From positions 1-54,662 of the forward strand of contig JAPKXY010000027.1 of the NCBI GenBank assembly GCA_026394605.1: a DNA stretch of 54,662 nucleotides. The letters are read 5' to 3'. Under the pieces are notes generated by a model. The model had not been told where the DNA came from and made no database searches. It was given only the letters and a program-made list of their open reading frames with translations. The first letter of the stretch is position 1. Each line of letters begins with the position of its first letter. The DNA comes from Methanoregula sp. (GTDB taxonomy: Archaea; Halobacteriota; Methanomicrobia; Methanomicrobiales; Methanospirillaceae). Positions 8,488-16,388 of the stretch are shown piece after piece. Both the position numbers and the translations under genes were made by a program.

Positions 8488-9075
8488 CTAGTGCTTTTTT
8501 CCCACGACAAGCGACTGGTCATGATGGGGCGGGAACAGCGGGACGGGATCGATACCCGATTTCCTGCACGCCTCCCGTATCTCTGCTTCATAGTCTCCGT
8601 TTTCGATCGTTCCGGTCTCTCCGTATGTGACGACAAGGAACCGGTCCACGAGCCGGTCGACTTCGGGTTTTGTGTAGCCTAACAGAGGGCGGATATAGGA
8701 ACATTTCGTCCTGCTCTCCAGGCTCTGCACCTCTGACAGCGAGAGCATCGGGACGCGGTCGTTAAACCGTGTGCCGTCACCGACAACCTTATACTCACTG
8801 CAGAGGGACTCAACGGCGGTGCGGTGCACCAGGTTGATCGCATTGTTGGGATACATTCGTTCCTTCACCAGTTTCACCGCCTCATTCAACAATCCTTCCT
8901 TCAATACTCGTTTTTTAAGGGGGAACCCCAGCACCCGTGCCGCAGCTTCAACTGACGGGATGTTTCGGGCGGAGTCAAAGACGAACGTGTTAAGTTCGAC
9001 TTCATAATACGTACCCAGCATGATTGCTGCAAGGGAACTGTCCTTTCCGCCGCTGTACAGCACTCCCGCATTCAT
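8488..9075 (-). CDS. PP-loop ATP pyrophosphatase-family protein
   Basis: A 195-residue protein with the PP-loop signature SGGKDSS at residues 8-14, the ATP-binding motif of N-type pyrophosphatases that activate a substrate by adenylation (tRNA thiolases, asparagine synthetase, diphthamide ligase). A second motif, VVGDGTRFNDR, resembles the substrate or tRNA-contact region of the tRNA-modifying branch. The C-terminal basic tail HHDQSLVVGKKH is short. The precise substrate is unknown to me. Its place among ribosomal genes, with the start overlapping the PDCD5 stop in TAATG, suggests a role in RNA modification or translation (inference). Confidence 0.85.
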   Translation of the reverse strand: MNAGVLYSGGKDSSLAAIMLGTYYEVELNTFVFDSARNIPSVEAAARVLGFPLKKRVLKEGLLNEAVKLVKERMYPNNAINLVHRTAVESLCSEYKVVGDGTRFNDRVPMLSLSEVQSLESRTKCSYIRPLLGYTKPEVDRLVDRFLVVTYGETGTIENGDYEAEIREACRKSGIDPVPLFPPHHDQSLVVGKKH

Positions 9076-9416
9076 TATTTTCGCGTGATCGAGTAATCCC
9101 GCTTCGCCGGCGCAAGCTGGCGCAGCAGCTCCTTGAGCTGTGCATCAGTGATCTTCTGGCGCACCCTGCCACTCTGGGCAAGCATGATCAGCTGCTGCTC
9201 AACCGCACCGGCAAACTCCGGCTTGGTCAGTTTGATAGTGTTCAATCGCTCCCGGGCATCCGGCTCAAGGATCTGCATGAGCGCCATCTGTATCTGAGCT
9301 TTTGCACGCTGCTGACGTTCGAGGTCATCCTGCTGCATCACCTGCTGCTCAGCTGCCTGCTGTTGCAGTTGCGCCATCCTTTTTCTTCGGATTTCCGCCA
9401 GCTCGTCGTCTCCCAT
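9075..9416 (-). CDS. PDCD5-like DNA-binding protein
   Basis: A 113-residue member of the PDCD5/TFAR19 family, small helical nucleic-acid-binding proteins conserved in archaea and eukaryotes. The family start MGDDELAEIRRKRMAQLQ, a Gln-rich helix, the core LEPDARERLNTIKLTKPE and the basic end are all visible. The start at ATG 9416 is chosen because the frame upstream overlaps the S19e gene in a lysine-rich region that makes no protein sense in this phase. It lies 10 bases after the S19e stop, the usual neighbour in archaea. Confidence 0.93.
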   Translation of the reverse strand: MGDDELAEIRRKRMAQLQQQAAEQQVMQQDDLERQQRAKAQIQMALMQILEPDARERLNTIKLTKPEFAGAVEQQLIMLAQSGRVRQKITDAQLKELLRQLAPAKRDYSITRK

Positions 9417-9426
9417 ACCGACCCCT

Positions 9427-10032
9427 TCACTCTTTCTTCTCAGATTTTCTCGCTTCTTTTGCCTCTGGCTTCTTTCCCTCAGCCTTTGGCGCATCGGACT
9501 TCTCGGCTTTTTTTGGCTCGCCTTTCTTTCCCGATGGCTTCTTCTCTGCCTTGCCTGATTCGGCTTTCTTTGGCTCTGCCCTGTGCGGCTGCACCTTCTT
9601 TGGCACCGGTGCCGGCGGGTTTTTAACCGTATCCTGTGCCATTGCATCCATAAACGACTGCCCTTCTGGCGAGATCCTGCGCCCGGTTTTGTCATGCACA
9701 ACAAATTTGCACGTCTCGAGCTGCTGGAGCGCTCTGCGCAGGATGGAACCGCTCCCCTTGCGGAACGCGTTTGGTTTGGAGCCACGATCCTTTTTCCCGC
9801 CGTAAAAGCTGCGCATCCGCTGGACCCCCAGAGGACCATCGACGTAGACGCGCCTCAGTACTGCCGCCGAACGGACATACCACCAGTCCGGATCCTCGGG
9901 AGGCATCTCTTTATGGACACCGGTCTTTGCAAAGGCTGCCCATGCCGGCGGTTTGATCTCCTGCCGGGCCTTGAGCGCCTCTGCGACCTTGCGAATAAGA
10001 AGGTCAGCCGGTACATCGAACACGGTTGTCAT
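9427..10032 (-). CDS. rps19e: Small ribosomal subunit protein S19e with lysine/alanine-rich tail
   Basis: A 201-residue protein. Residues 1-140 are a normal S19e of the 30S subunit (VFDVPADLLIRKVAEALK, PPEDPDWWYVRSAAVLRRVY, GSILRRALQQLE). Residues about 141-201 are a low-complexity tail rich in Lys, Ala, Pro, Glu and Ser (KPSGKKGEPKK, KKPEAKEARKS) that looks disordered and roughly balanced in charge. Archaeal S19e usually ends near residue 140-150, so the tail is an unusual extension. The frame is continuous with no sign of a frameshift. It heads the S19e-PDCD5-PP-loop-L39e string. Confidence 0.92.
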   Translation of the reverse strand: MTTVFDVPADLLIRKVAEALKARQEIKPPAWAAFAKTGVHKEMPPEDPDWWYVRSAAVLRRVYVDGPLGVQRMRSFYGGKKDRGSKPNAFRKGSGSILRRALQQLETCKFVVHDKTGRRISPEGQSFMDAMAQDTVKNPPAPVPKKVQPHRAEPKKAESGKAEKKPSGKKGEPKKAEKSDAPKAEGKKPEAKEARKSEKKE

Positions 10033-10138
10033 ATCTAGACCTCACTGTTGCTGTAATAAATAACAGTCTTATCTTATTTGTGAGGTGAGTTCATATATAT
10101 TTCGAGCGAGAGAAAGATCACCCTATGCCAGAGAAAAA

Positions 10139-10387
10139 TTAACGGATGATCCGAATTTTTCCTGGCAGGGCAAGCACCATGGTCCTTCCCCGTACCTCGA
10201 CGAGATCCGCACCCGCACGGTGGGCGATTGCTTCAGGGTCGATATCGGTATTATGCAGCCACTTTACCTTGACCAGCTTTTTCTTCTTTAACTGGGTCTT
10301 GATCTCGTCAATCATAGTTTCGGAGCACCCCTGTTTGCCGATCCATACCGTGGGCTTGAGATCCTGCATCAGGCGATCACGGTTCAT
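10139..10387 (-). CDS. YhbY/CRM-family RNA-binding protein
   Basis: An 82-residue single CRM (YhbY) domain protein, a fold that binds pre-rRNA in bacterial 50S precursors. The family motifs are visible: a start region LKPTVWIGKQGCSE and the C-terminal strand GRTMVLALPGKIRIIR, with the GKxG-like loop at residues 18-20. The ATG at 10387 overlaps the stop of the RNase P gene (ATGA), which argues against the longer upstream frame. A 106-base gap separates it from S19e. Its pairing with RNase P component 4 suggests RNA processing. Confidence 0.9.
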   Translation of the reverse strand: MNRDRLMQDLKPTVWIGKQGCSETMIDEIKTQLKKKKLVKVKWLHNTDIDPEAIAHRAGADLVEVRGRTMVLALPGKIRIIR

Positions 10388-10704
10388 GTGGAGGAAGGCC
10401 TCCCCACCGGGTACCGCCGCCGCTTGCCGCAGCAGAGACAGGTGACCACGACATGTCCGCTGTGCACCCGCACCCGCGAAGTGCTGCCCGGCATAAGAAA
10501 CGAGGAACAATGCCGGCAGAACTGCCGGCGGAACTCGCGGTCGATCCTGATTCGCTGGCGCATTGCGATCCGCCGGGCGAGTTCCACGTACCGGTTGCTC
10601 CGCTCGGGATGCGTAAAAAATGCTACCCGGGCCTGGGTAAAGAGCACGGCAATCCGATCGCGGGCAATCTTTTTTGTTGCCGGGTTACGAGATCGTTCCT
10701 TCAT
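10384..10704 (-). CDS. rnp4: Ribonuclease P protein component 4 (Rpp21/Rpr2)
   Basis: A 106-residue Rpp21-type subunit of archaeal RNase P, the ribonucleoprotein that trims 5' leaders from pre-tRNA. Two N-terminal helices rich in Arg/Lys are followed by a zinc ribbon with CRHC (about residues 63-66) and CLCC (about 89-92). The tail is basic. It is the first gene of the minus-strand translation block and overlaps the YhbY gene by 4 bases. Length is typical. Confidence 0.93.
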   Translation of the reverse strand: MKERSRNPATKKIARDRIAVLFTQARVAFFTHPERSNRYVELARRIAMRQRIRIDREFRRQFCRHCSSFLMPGSTSRVRVHSGHVVVTCLCCGKRRRYPVGRPSST

Positions 10705-10771
10705 GGATATCTCCTGGAGCTCTACGCATACGTATCAGCGTTTTTAAGTAAAAAAGGAAGGGGCTCACTGT

Positions 10772-11377
10772 TCAGACGATGCGCACCGTTCGTCCTTCAA
10801 TATGCAGCCTGCCCTCGCAGAAAAGCCGGATCGCCTCCGGAAGGCAGCGGTGCTCCTGTTTGAGAATGCGCACAGCAAGCGTATCCTCATCATCCCCTTC
10901 GAGAACCGGGACGCACCGCTGGACTATAACCGGACCGCCGTCAAGGTTCTCATCCACGAAGTGGACGGTGCAGCCGGAGACCTTTACGCCATGGAGCAGT
11001 GCCTGCCGCTGCCCGTGCAGTCCCGGAAACGCCGGGAGCAGAGCGGGGTGGATGTTGATCATGCGCCCAAAAAACGCCTGCACGATCTCGTTTCCGACGA
11101 TTCTCATATAGCCGGCGAGCACAAAGAGGTCGGCATTGCACTGCTGCATTACGGAAAGGAGCGCCCGCTCATACGCCTCCCTCGCAGAAAACGAATCATA
11201 CTCAACCACCATAACCGGGATCTCTGCCGCACGCGCCCGCCCGATCGCATATGCCTGCGGGTTGTCGGTGATGAGCGCCACGCATTCCGCGGGCACCATC
11301 CCTTCCCGTATGGCATCGATCACCGCCTGGAAATTCGAACCCCTGCCCGATGCCAGCACCGCAATGCGCTTTGTCAC
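10772..11377 (-). CDS. purN: Phosphoribosylglycinamide formyltransferase PurN
   Basis: A 201-residue GAR transformylase that transfers a formyl group from 10-formyltetrahydrofolate to glycinamide ribonucleotide in purine synthesis. The phosphate loop ASGRGSNFQAV is near the start, and the catalytic Asn/His/Asp triad sits in NIHPALLPAFPGLHG and DENLDGGPV. The start is taken as GTG 11377 because AGGAGG lies 7 bases upstream; the frame extends 11 residues further without support. Many methanogens use PurT instead, so folate-dependent PurN here is noteworthy but not rare. Confidence 0.94.
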   Translation of the reverse strand: MTKRIAVLASGRGSNFQAVIDAIREGMVPAECVALITDNPQAYAIGRARAAEIPVMVVEYDSFSAREAYERALLSVMQQCNADLFVLAGYMRIVGNEIVQAFFGRMINIHPALLPAFPGLHGQRQALLHGVKVSGCTVHFVDENLDGGPVIVQRCVPVLEGDDEDTLAVRILKQEHRCLPEAIRLFCEGRLHIEGRTVRIV

Positions 11378-11414
11378 CTTTCTTCCTCCTGTATGTGATG
11401 TGCGGGGCACTCTT

Positions 11415-12686
11415 TTAATGATGGTTATTTCCGTTGCCGGGGTGCACGACGATCTTCACTTTGACGATCCGCCTCCCGTGCATCTGCATGACCACGAGCG
11501 TCACCCTCCCCGTCTCAATCTCTGCCTTCTCACCCGGGTGCTGCGGGATATGCCCGAGCTGGTCAATGAGCAGCCCGCCGATGGTCTCGTACGATTTATC
11601 GACCGGCAGGGTGACACCCAGCTGTTCATTGAGGTCGTCGACCCACATCTGGGCGTCTACCACGAACACTCCATCAGCAAGTTTCTGTACCTCGGGCTCT
11701 TCTTTGTCGAACTCGTCCATGATGTCGCCAACTAGTTCCTCGAGAATGTCCTCGACTGTCACAATCCCGACAAAGCTGCTGTACTCATCGATCACAATCG
11801 CGATCTGCACCCGCCGCACCTGAAGCTCTTTTAACAGGTCATCAATCTTGATGGTCTCGGGAACAAAGTAGGGGTCGTACATGATCTCCCTGATCGCCGT
11901 ATCTTTCCGCCGGGATACCATCGCAGAGAAAACGTCTTTTACATTCAGGATGCCGGTAATGTTGTCGATCTGTTCGTGGTAGACCGGGATCCGGGAGAAA
12001 CCGGTCTCGTTGAAGATCCGGATCGCCTCCTCGAACGTTGCCGTGTCCTCCATGAATGTCACGTCCACCCGGGGCGTCATAATCTCACGGGCGGTGGTAT
12101 CGCCGAACTCGAGCACTGAGTAGAGCATGTCCTGCTCCTCCTGCTCGATCGTGCCCTCCTCCTTGCCCACGTCGATCCACTCCTTGATCTCCTCCTCGGT
12201 CACCGAGAGTTCGGGCTGGTCCCGGTAGAGGGGCAGCGAATGGCTCACCTTGTCCACCAGCCAGATGACGGGGGTGAACACGAACGAGAGCCAGAAAACC
12301 GGTCGGGCAACCGCGAGCGCAAATCCCTCTGACGCCCGTGCCGCATAGACCTTGGGGCCGATCTCGCCGAACACGAGCAGGATGATTACCACTGCGCCGG
12401 TTGCAATCCCGACGCCGATACTGCCAAACGCCGTAATCGCAGTCGCGGTGGCGATCGCTGCCGCTGCGATGTTGACGATGGTGTTGCCGATCAGGATCGT
12501 GGTCAGCAGGTGGTTGGGTGATTTTTTGAGCCGTGCAAGTGCGAGCGAGCCGGGCCTGCCCTCATTTACGAGCGTCCTTACCTTTGCCCGAGTGATCGAG
12601 ATTAGCGCCACTTCAGAACTCGAGAAAAATGCCGAGAGGAGCACGCAGATGATAAAAAGGGCGATACTGATAGGATCGATGATCAT
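11415..12686 (-). CDS. CNNM/CorC-HlyC family membrane protein with CBS pair
   Basis: A 423-residue protein with the DUF21 membrane domain (about residues 1-150, starting IDPISIALFIICVLLSAFFSSSEVALI, four hydrophobic segments), a CBS-domain pair (about 190-315) and a C-terminal CorC_HlyC domain (about 330-405). The family is linked to magnesium or cobalt extrusion and tolerance. The CBS pair probably senses adenine nucleotides. ATG 12686 is chosen over an upstream TTG because the conserved membrane segment begins directly after it. The C-terminus has a His/Asn-rich end (NGNNHH). Confidence 0.9.
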   Translation of the reverse strand: MIIDPISIALFIICVLLSAFFSSSEVALISITRAKVRTLVNEGRPGSLALARLKKSPNHLLTTILIGNTIVNIAAAAIATATAITAFGSIGVGIATGAVVIILLVFGEIGPKVYAARASEGFALAVARPVFWLSFVFTPVIWLVDKVSHSLPLYRDQPELSVTEEEIKEWIDVGKEEGTIEQEEQDMLYSVLEFGDTTAREIMTPRVDVTFMEDTATFEEAIRIFNETGFSRIPVYHEQIDNITGILNVKDVFSAMVSRRKDTAIREIMYDPYFVPETIKIDDLLKELQVRRVQIAIVIDEYSSFVGIVTVEDILEELVGDIMDEFDKEEPEVQKLADGVFVVDAQMWVDDLNEQLGVTLPVDKSYETIGGLLIDQLGHIPQHPGEKAEIETGRVTLVVMQMHGRRIVKVKIVVHPGNGNNHH

Positions 12687-12781
12687 CGAATCCACACCGC
12701 AGTGCGGTAGCCAGGACAACGGGTATTCATAGAGCAGGTAACAATACTCATAGGGCGGGGAAAAGAGATAAAATTAGCGGA

Positions 12782-13609
12782 TTACCCTAGTAACTGCGCT
12801 AAAAACGCGCGATCAGCGTTCAGGATCGCAACTTTTTCCGGCGATGTAAGCGTTCGGTCAAAGTTTAAATCATCGATCTCAAGCGTGATCGGTCCGGTAT
12901 AACCGCAGTCCCGCAGCGCCCCGACGACCCGTGCCATGTCCTCACTGCGGTCCAGCGGGAGGTGCAGCCGCTTTGCCTCGACCCTGCTGAGGTGGACATT
13001 GACGAGACGGTCGGCGCAGAGCTCGATATAGGTGAATACCTCATCAGGCGAGCCTGCCATCGCGTGAGATACGTCCAGGGTGAAGTGGAGCCACGGCTCG
13101 TCATCAAGCAGCGCCCGCACCCGCGCCGGTGTGCAGAGCAGTGAGTTGACGATGTGCTCCATATTCTCGATGCCAATCTTTTGGTCAGTCTTGAGTGCAG
13201 CGTCACGGAGGACGGCGATGAAGTGGTCGAACCGCTTAAAATCCGCATCGGATGGCGGGCGTTTTGCCGTGCGCCTGCCAGGGTGCACGGTGAGCACACC
13301 TGCGCCCAGCTGTTCAGCAAGCCGGATTGAACGCACAGCGTACCCGATCGATACAGCCGCAACACGGGGATTGATCGAGCAGGGGTTCAGGTCGAGGATC
13401 GGGGCATGGACATTGATGGTCGGGATCTCGGGATGGGATTGCATGCATGCCGTGACTTCCCCCACAGGGCAATTCCGGAGCCAGAAATGGGGGGTCTCGA
13501 GCCAGAACTCGATACCATTGAGCCCCGAAGCACTCACAAAGGAAAAGATCTCTTCGCACCGGTATTCATGGAAGAACATGCTTGAAACGGCGATCACGGG
13601 CATGCTCAT
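12782..13609 (-). CDS. Sugar phosphate isomerase/epimerase-like TIM-barrel protein
   Basis: A 275-residue member of the xylose isomerase-like/AP endonuclease 2 superfamily. The metal-binding residues expected for the barrel are present: Glu in IGIENMEH, Asp and His in FTLDVSHAMAG, His in VNVHLSR, and Glu in ITLEIDD. Substrate is unknown. Several ATG codons lie close together (13615, 13609, 13603), and no strong ribosome-binding sequence decides between them. The gene is divergent from xseA with only about 36 bases between starts, so both transcripts are probably leaderless or have very short leaders. Confidence 0.85.
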   Translation of the reverse strand: MSMPVIAVSSMFFHEYRCEEIFSFVSASGLNGIEFWLETPHFWLRNCPVGEVTACMQSHPEIPTINVHAPILDLNPCSINPRVAAVSIGYAVRSIRLAEQLGAGVLTVHPGRRTAKRPPSDADFKRFDHFIAVLRDAALKTDQKIGIENMEHIVNSLLCTPARVRALLDDEPWLHFTLDVSHAMAGSPDEVFTYIELCADRLVNVHLSRVEAKRLHLPLDRSEDMARVVGALRDCGYTGPITLEIDDLNFDRTLTSPEKVAILNADRAFLAQLLG

Positions 13610-13645
13610 ACTCATTAATATGCATTTTGCGCATAATAGTTGTTC

Positions 13646-14893
13646 ATGGACTGGTTTGGCGGTACAGAAAAAACAGATAGGAACGGAGCCGCCATCCTGC
13701 AGGTATCGCAGGTCTCGTTGATCGTCCAGGAAGTCCTCGACGACAGCCGGCTGCAGGATATCTGGGTGCAGGGCGAAGTGACCAACTATAAGCATCACAG
13801 CGCCGGTCACCGCTACTTCTCGCTCGTCGAGACCTCTGACAAGAACTCGTGGTCGCTGAAGTGCAAGATGTGGCGATCCAGCGCCAATTCCCTTTCCTTT
13901 GACCCTCAGAACGGCATGAAGGTCATCACGTTCGGCTCCATCAACCATTACGCCCCGTATGGGGAGTACAGCCTGATCGTCCAGGAGATCCTCCCGGCTG
14001 GTGAAGGGGAGAAGCACCTGCTGGTTGAACGCTGGAAAAAGGAACTGGCAGCGATGGGGTATTTTGCCCTGGAACGCAAGCGCCCGCTGCCCCGCTTCCC
14101 TGGAAAAATAGGGATCGTGACATCGGAAACAGGCGCAGTTCTGCAGGATATAAAAAACGTCATCAGCCGCCGTTTCCCGCTGGAAATCATCATTTCACCG
14201 ACCGCAGTGCAGGGTGAGGATGCGCACCAGCAGATCGCCGCTGCGATCCGGCGCATCGATGGTAGGGTTGATGTCATCATTGTTGCACGCGGCGGGGGGA
14301 GCTTTGAAGACCTCTTCCCGTTCAACCACCCCGAGGTCGTGAAGGCGATCGCGTCATGCAGGACGCCGGTGGTGAGCGCGATCGGGCATGAGGTGGATGT
14401 CACGCTCAGCGACCTCGCCGCTGACGTGAGGGCGCCAACGCCTTCAGCAGCTGCAGAACTGTGTGTACCTGACCGGGGGTCACTTGGGGAACTGCAGCAG
14501 TCCCTTTCCGCCCAGCTCAGGCATGTCCTTCTGCAGCGGCTGGAACGTGCGATGGGTGAGGTCCTGGACCTCCGCGACCGGTTGCGACCGCGCCGGTTCG
14601 AACGGAGGATCCATGAACGCCGGCAGGAAACCGCAGACCTTGGCGAACGGCTGGGCCGTGCCCTGAACATGCGCATTGACCATGACCGCCTCGTACTGAA
14701 CCAGCTGCGGGCGATCATCGACGGGTATAACCCGCAAACTCTCCTCGCACGGGGGTACTGCGTGATAGAAAAGGATAAAAAGATGGTAACGACCGTTGAC
14801 GCACTCTCCAGCGGTGATGTCCTGAATATCAGGTTCATCGATGGGAGATGCGATGTACGTGTGGAGCGGATCAGACATGGCAGAAACGTATGA
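13646..14893 (+). CDS. xseA: Exodeoxyribonuclease VII large subunit XseA
   Basis: A 415-residue XseA, the catalytic chain of the single-strand DNA exonuclease VII common in bacteria. The N-terminal OB-fold (LQDIWVQGEVTNYKHH) is followed by the nuclease domain with GKIGIVTSETGAVLQDI, VARGGGSFEDLFPFN and IGHEVDVTLSDLAADVRAPTP, then a coiled-coil C-terminal region. ATG 13646 is preferred over a TTG at 13640. All key segments are intact, so the gene should be active. Exonuclease VII is sporadic in archaea and was probably acquired from bacteria by an ancestor (inference). It overlaps xseB by 17 bases. Confidence 0.95.
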   Translation: MDWFGGTEKTDRNGAAILQVSQVSLIVQEVLDDSRLQDIWVQGEVTNYKHHSAGHRYFSLVETSDKNSWSLKCKMWRSSANSLSFDPQNGMKVITFGSINHYAPYGEYSLIVQEILPAGEGEKHLLVERWKKELAAMGYFALERKRPLPRFPGKIGIVTSETGAVLQDIKNVISRRFPLEIIISPTAVQGEDAHQQIAAAIRRIDGRVDVIIVARGGGSFEDLFPFNHPEVVKAIASCRTPVVSAIGHEVDVTLSDLAADVRAPTPSAAAELCVPDRGSLGELQQSLSAQLRHVLLQRLERAMGEVLDLRDRLRPRRFERRIHERRQETADLGERLGRALNMRIDHDRLVLNQLRAIIDGYNPQTLLARGYCVIEKDKKMVTTVDALSSGDVLNIRFIDGRCDVRVERIRHGRNV

Positions 14894-15074
14894 GGACACA
14901 ATCCGGCAATTAAAGGAGATCGTGGAGAAGATAGAGGACGGGAACACGAGCCTTGAGGAGAGCATACGGCTCTACGAGCAGGGCGCGGCACTCGTAAAGC
15001 GGTGTGAAACTCTGTTAAACAACGCCGAGCTCAAGATCACGATACTCAGCCGGGACGCTGAGCGACCATCGTGA
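14877..15074 (+). CDS. xseB: Exodeoxyribonuclease VII small subunit XseB
   Basis: A 65-residue helical protein matching XseB (TYEDTIRQLKEIVEKIEDG, SLEESIRLYEQGAALVKRCE). Several copies wrap around the helical stalk of XseA and are needed for activity. The ATG at 14877 lies inside the end of xseA, giving a 17-base overlap and probable coupling. Its 3' end overlaps the convergent DUF371 gene by 29 bases, which is a tight packing of opposite transcripts. Confidence 0.94.
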   Translation: MAETYEDTIRQLKEIVEKIEDGNTSLEESIRLYEQGAALVKRCETLLNNAELKITILSRDAERPS

Positions 15075-15474
15075 CCAGCAGCGGCCGTCCCGCTTTGAGA
15101 AGACCGACCAGCCCGCCGGGAAGTGTCACTGCCACCTGATCGGAGTAGATACCGATAGTCCTCCCGCAGACAAAATTGCTTTTCCGCCAGACCAGGTCTG
15201 TCGGGTGATTGAGGGTCATTGCAGCGCTCCCGCGGGAGTGCACCGCAACTGCGAATTCTTCGCACGAAAGGATGGTTAAAAGTGATGCGTCATCGTGGCA
15301 GAGCACACCCTTAAACCGGGGTGAAAGTAATAACGCCCCTTTGTCCGCACCGATGCCGACAATGCAGTGCCCCTTTCTGGTAAGCCTCCCCTCCATCGTT
15401 ACCTCAAACGTGGTGGGGTGACTCGCCGATATGAGCGGGTGACCGCGGCAGCGGATGACTTCAGTTGCCTCCAT
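15046..15474 (-). CDS. DUF371 family protein
   Basis: A 142-residue archaeal DUF371 protein with a beta-rich pattern (EVIRCRGHPLISASHPTTFEV near the N-terminus and DLVWRKSNFVCGRTIGI later). The conserved HPTT and the GIGADKGA segments are present. The family has no established function. In archaea it often sits beside informational or DNA-metabolism genes. It converges on xseB with overlapping 3' ends, and its start is only 33 bases from that of the divergent zinc protein. Confidence 0.88.
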   Translation of the reverse strand: MEATEVIRCRGHPLISASHPTTFEVTMEGRLTRKGHCIVGIGADKGALLLSPRFKGVLCHDDASLLTILSCEEFAVAVHSRGSAAMTLNHPTDLVWRKSNFVCGRTIGIYSDQVAVTLPGGLVGLLKAGRPLLVTMVAQRPG

Positions 15475-15507
15475 GCTTTATTACGTGAGGGTCGCTATTG
15501 ATAATCA

Positions 15508-16083
15508 ATGTTTATTTCCATCCACTGCCCCCAGTGCGGGGAGAAGTCAGAGCACGAAGTCGTGGCAGACTCCCGTGAGAGGCTCGTGCGCTGCACGACC
15601 TGCAATCATGTCCACCGGCTTAAAAAAGAGAAAGCATCCGAACCAGTCATGGTCAAAACGATTGTGAGCCGCGGTGATAGTTCAATGGTCTGCGGGATCG
15701 AACTGATGGGAGATGATGAGTGTAGTATCGATGATCATCTCGTGGCAGAGTGCGGGGACGAGGCGTTCGGTGTCGAGGTAACCGGCATTGAACGCGGGGA
15801 GCGGCGGGTGAAGCGGGCACGGGCGCAGGAGATCACCACGCTCTGGACACGGGTCATCGAACAGGTAATCGTCAAGATCTCCATCCATGATGGCAGAAAG
15901 ACGATTCCGCTCTACAGGGATTGCGATGGCGAGGATCCTTTCATCGTTGGCGAGATCTGCACGGTCCAGGGCAAGCGGTTCAAAATCTCGCAACTCAAAC
16001 TCCGTGACGGCCCGCTGATGCGAAAAGAGGGGTGGAAAACCGTTGCGCACCGGATCAAACGGGTGTATGGATACCGGTTATAA
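15508..16083 (+). CDS. HVO_0476-type zinc-finger protein
   Basis: A 191-residue archaeal protein with an N-terminal zinc ribbon, CPQCGEKSEHEV and CTTCNHVH (Cys at residues 8, 11 and about 29, 32), followed by a basic RNA-binding-like body (ERRVKRARAQEITTLWTRV). It resembles the family annotated as HVO_0476 zinc finger proteins, whose function is not known. The last 6 bases overlap the convergent thioredoxin-like gene. Short divergent spacing with DUF371 means the two promoters share about 30 bases. Confidence 0.85.
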   Translation: MFISIHCPQCGEKSEHEVVADSRERLVRCTTCNHVHRLKKEKASEPVMVKTIVSRGDSSMVCGIELMGDDECSIDDHLVAECGDEAFGVEVTGIERGERRVKRARAQEITTLWTRVIEQVIVKISIHDGRKTIPLYRDCDGEDPFIVGEICTVQGKRFKISQLKLRDGPLMRKEGWKTVAHRIKRVYGYRL

Positions 16084-16338
16084 ATATTTTTTAATTGCCC
16101 CTTCCAGCTGTTCGCGGTGCACAACGCCTTCGAACCTTTCCTTCACGGCATTATCCTGTACGAGTATGATCGTCGGTGTCACTTTCAGGGAATACTGCCT
16201 GACGTACTGTGGGTTTTTTAACGCATCGATCTCTTCGATCGTAACATGGAGCTCCTGTGCCACCTCGCGGTTGATCGGGCTCTGCTTCATGCAGCCCATA
16301 CAACCGGGCTGGAAAAAACTCATCACGGAAACTGCCAT
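16078..16338 (-). CDS. Thioredoxin-like protein
   Basis: An 86-residue thioredoxin-fold protein with the redox pair CMGC at residues 13-16 and the cis-proline element VTPTIIL near residue 54. The N-terminus MAVSVMSFFQPGC leads straight into the active site. It lacks the long N-terminal extension of classic thioredoxin, as in many archaeal small thioredoxins and glutaredoxin-like proteins. It probably reduces cytosolic disulfides; the partner reductase is not in the window. Confidence 0.88.
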   Translation of the reverse strand: MAVSVMSFFQPGCMGCMKQSPINREVAQELHVTIEEIDALKNPQYVRQYSLKVTPTIILVQDNAVKERFEGVVHREQLEGAIKKYL

Positions 16339-16388
16339 AGGTACAGAAACGAGAGGGTGTGATAAAAAGGATGCGGTGGGGGAGAGGT

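Noticed and set aside
13616-14017. N-terminal extension of the TIM-barrel gene by 134 residues
   Set aside because: It overlaps the divergent xseA gene and does not resemble the family; internal ATG codons at 13603-13615 are better starts.
13948-14991. Minus-strand frame of 347 residues opposite xseA
   Set aside because: Antisense shadow of xseA and xseB, rich in Arg and Ser, without any domain.
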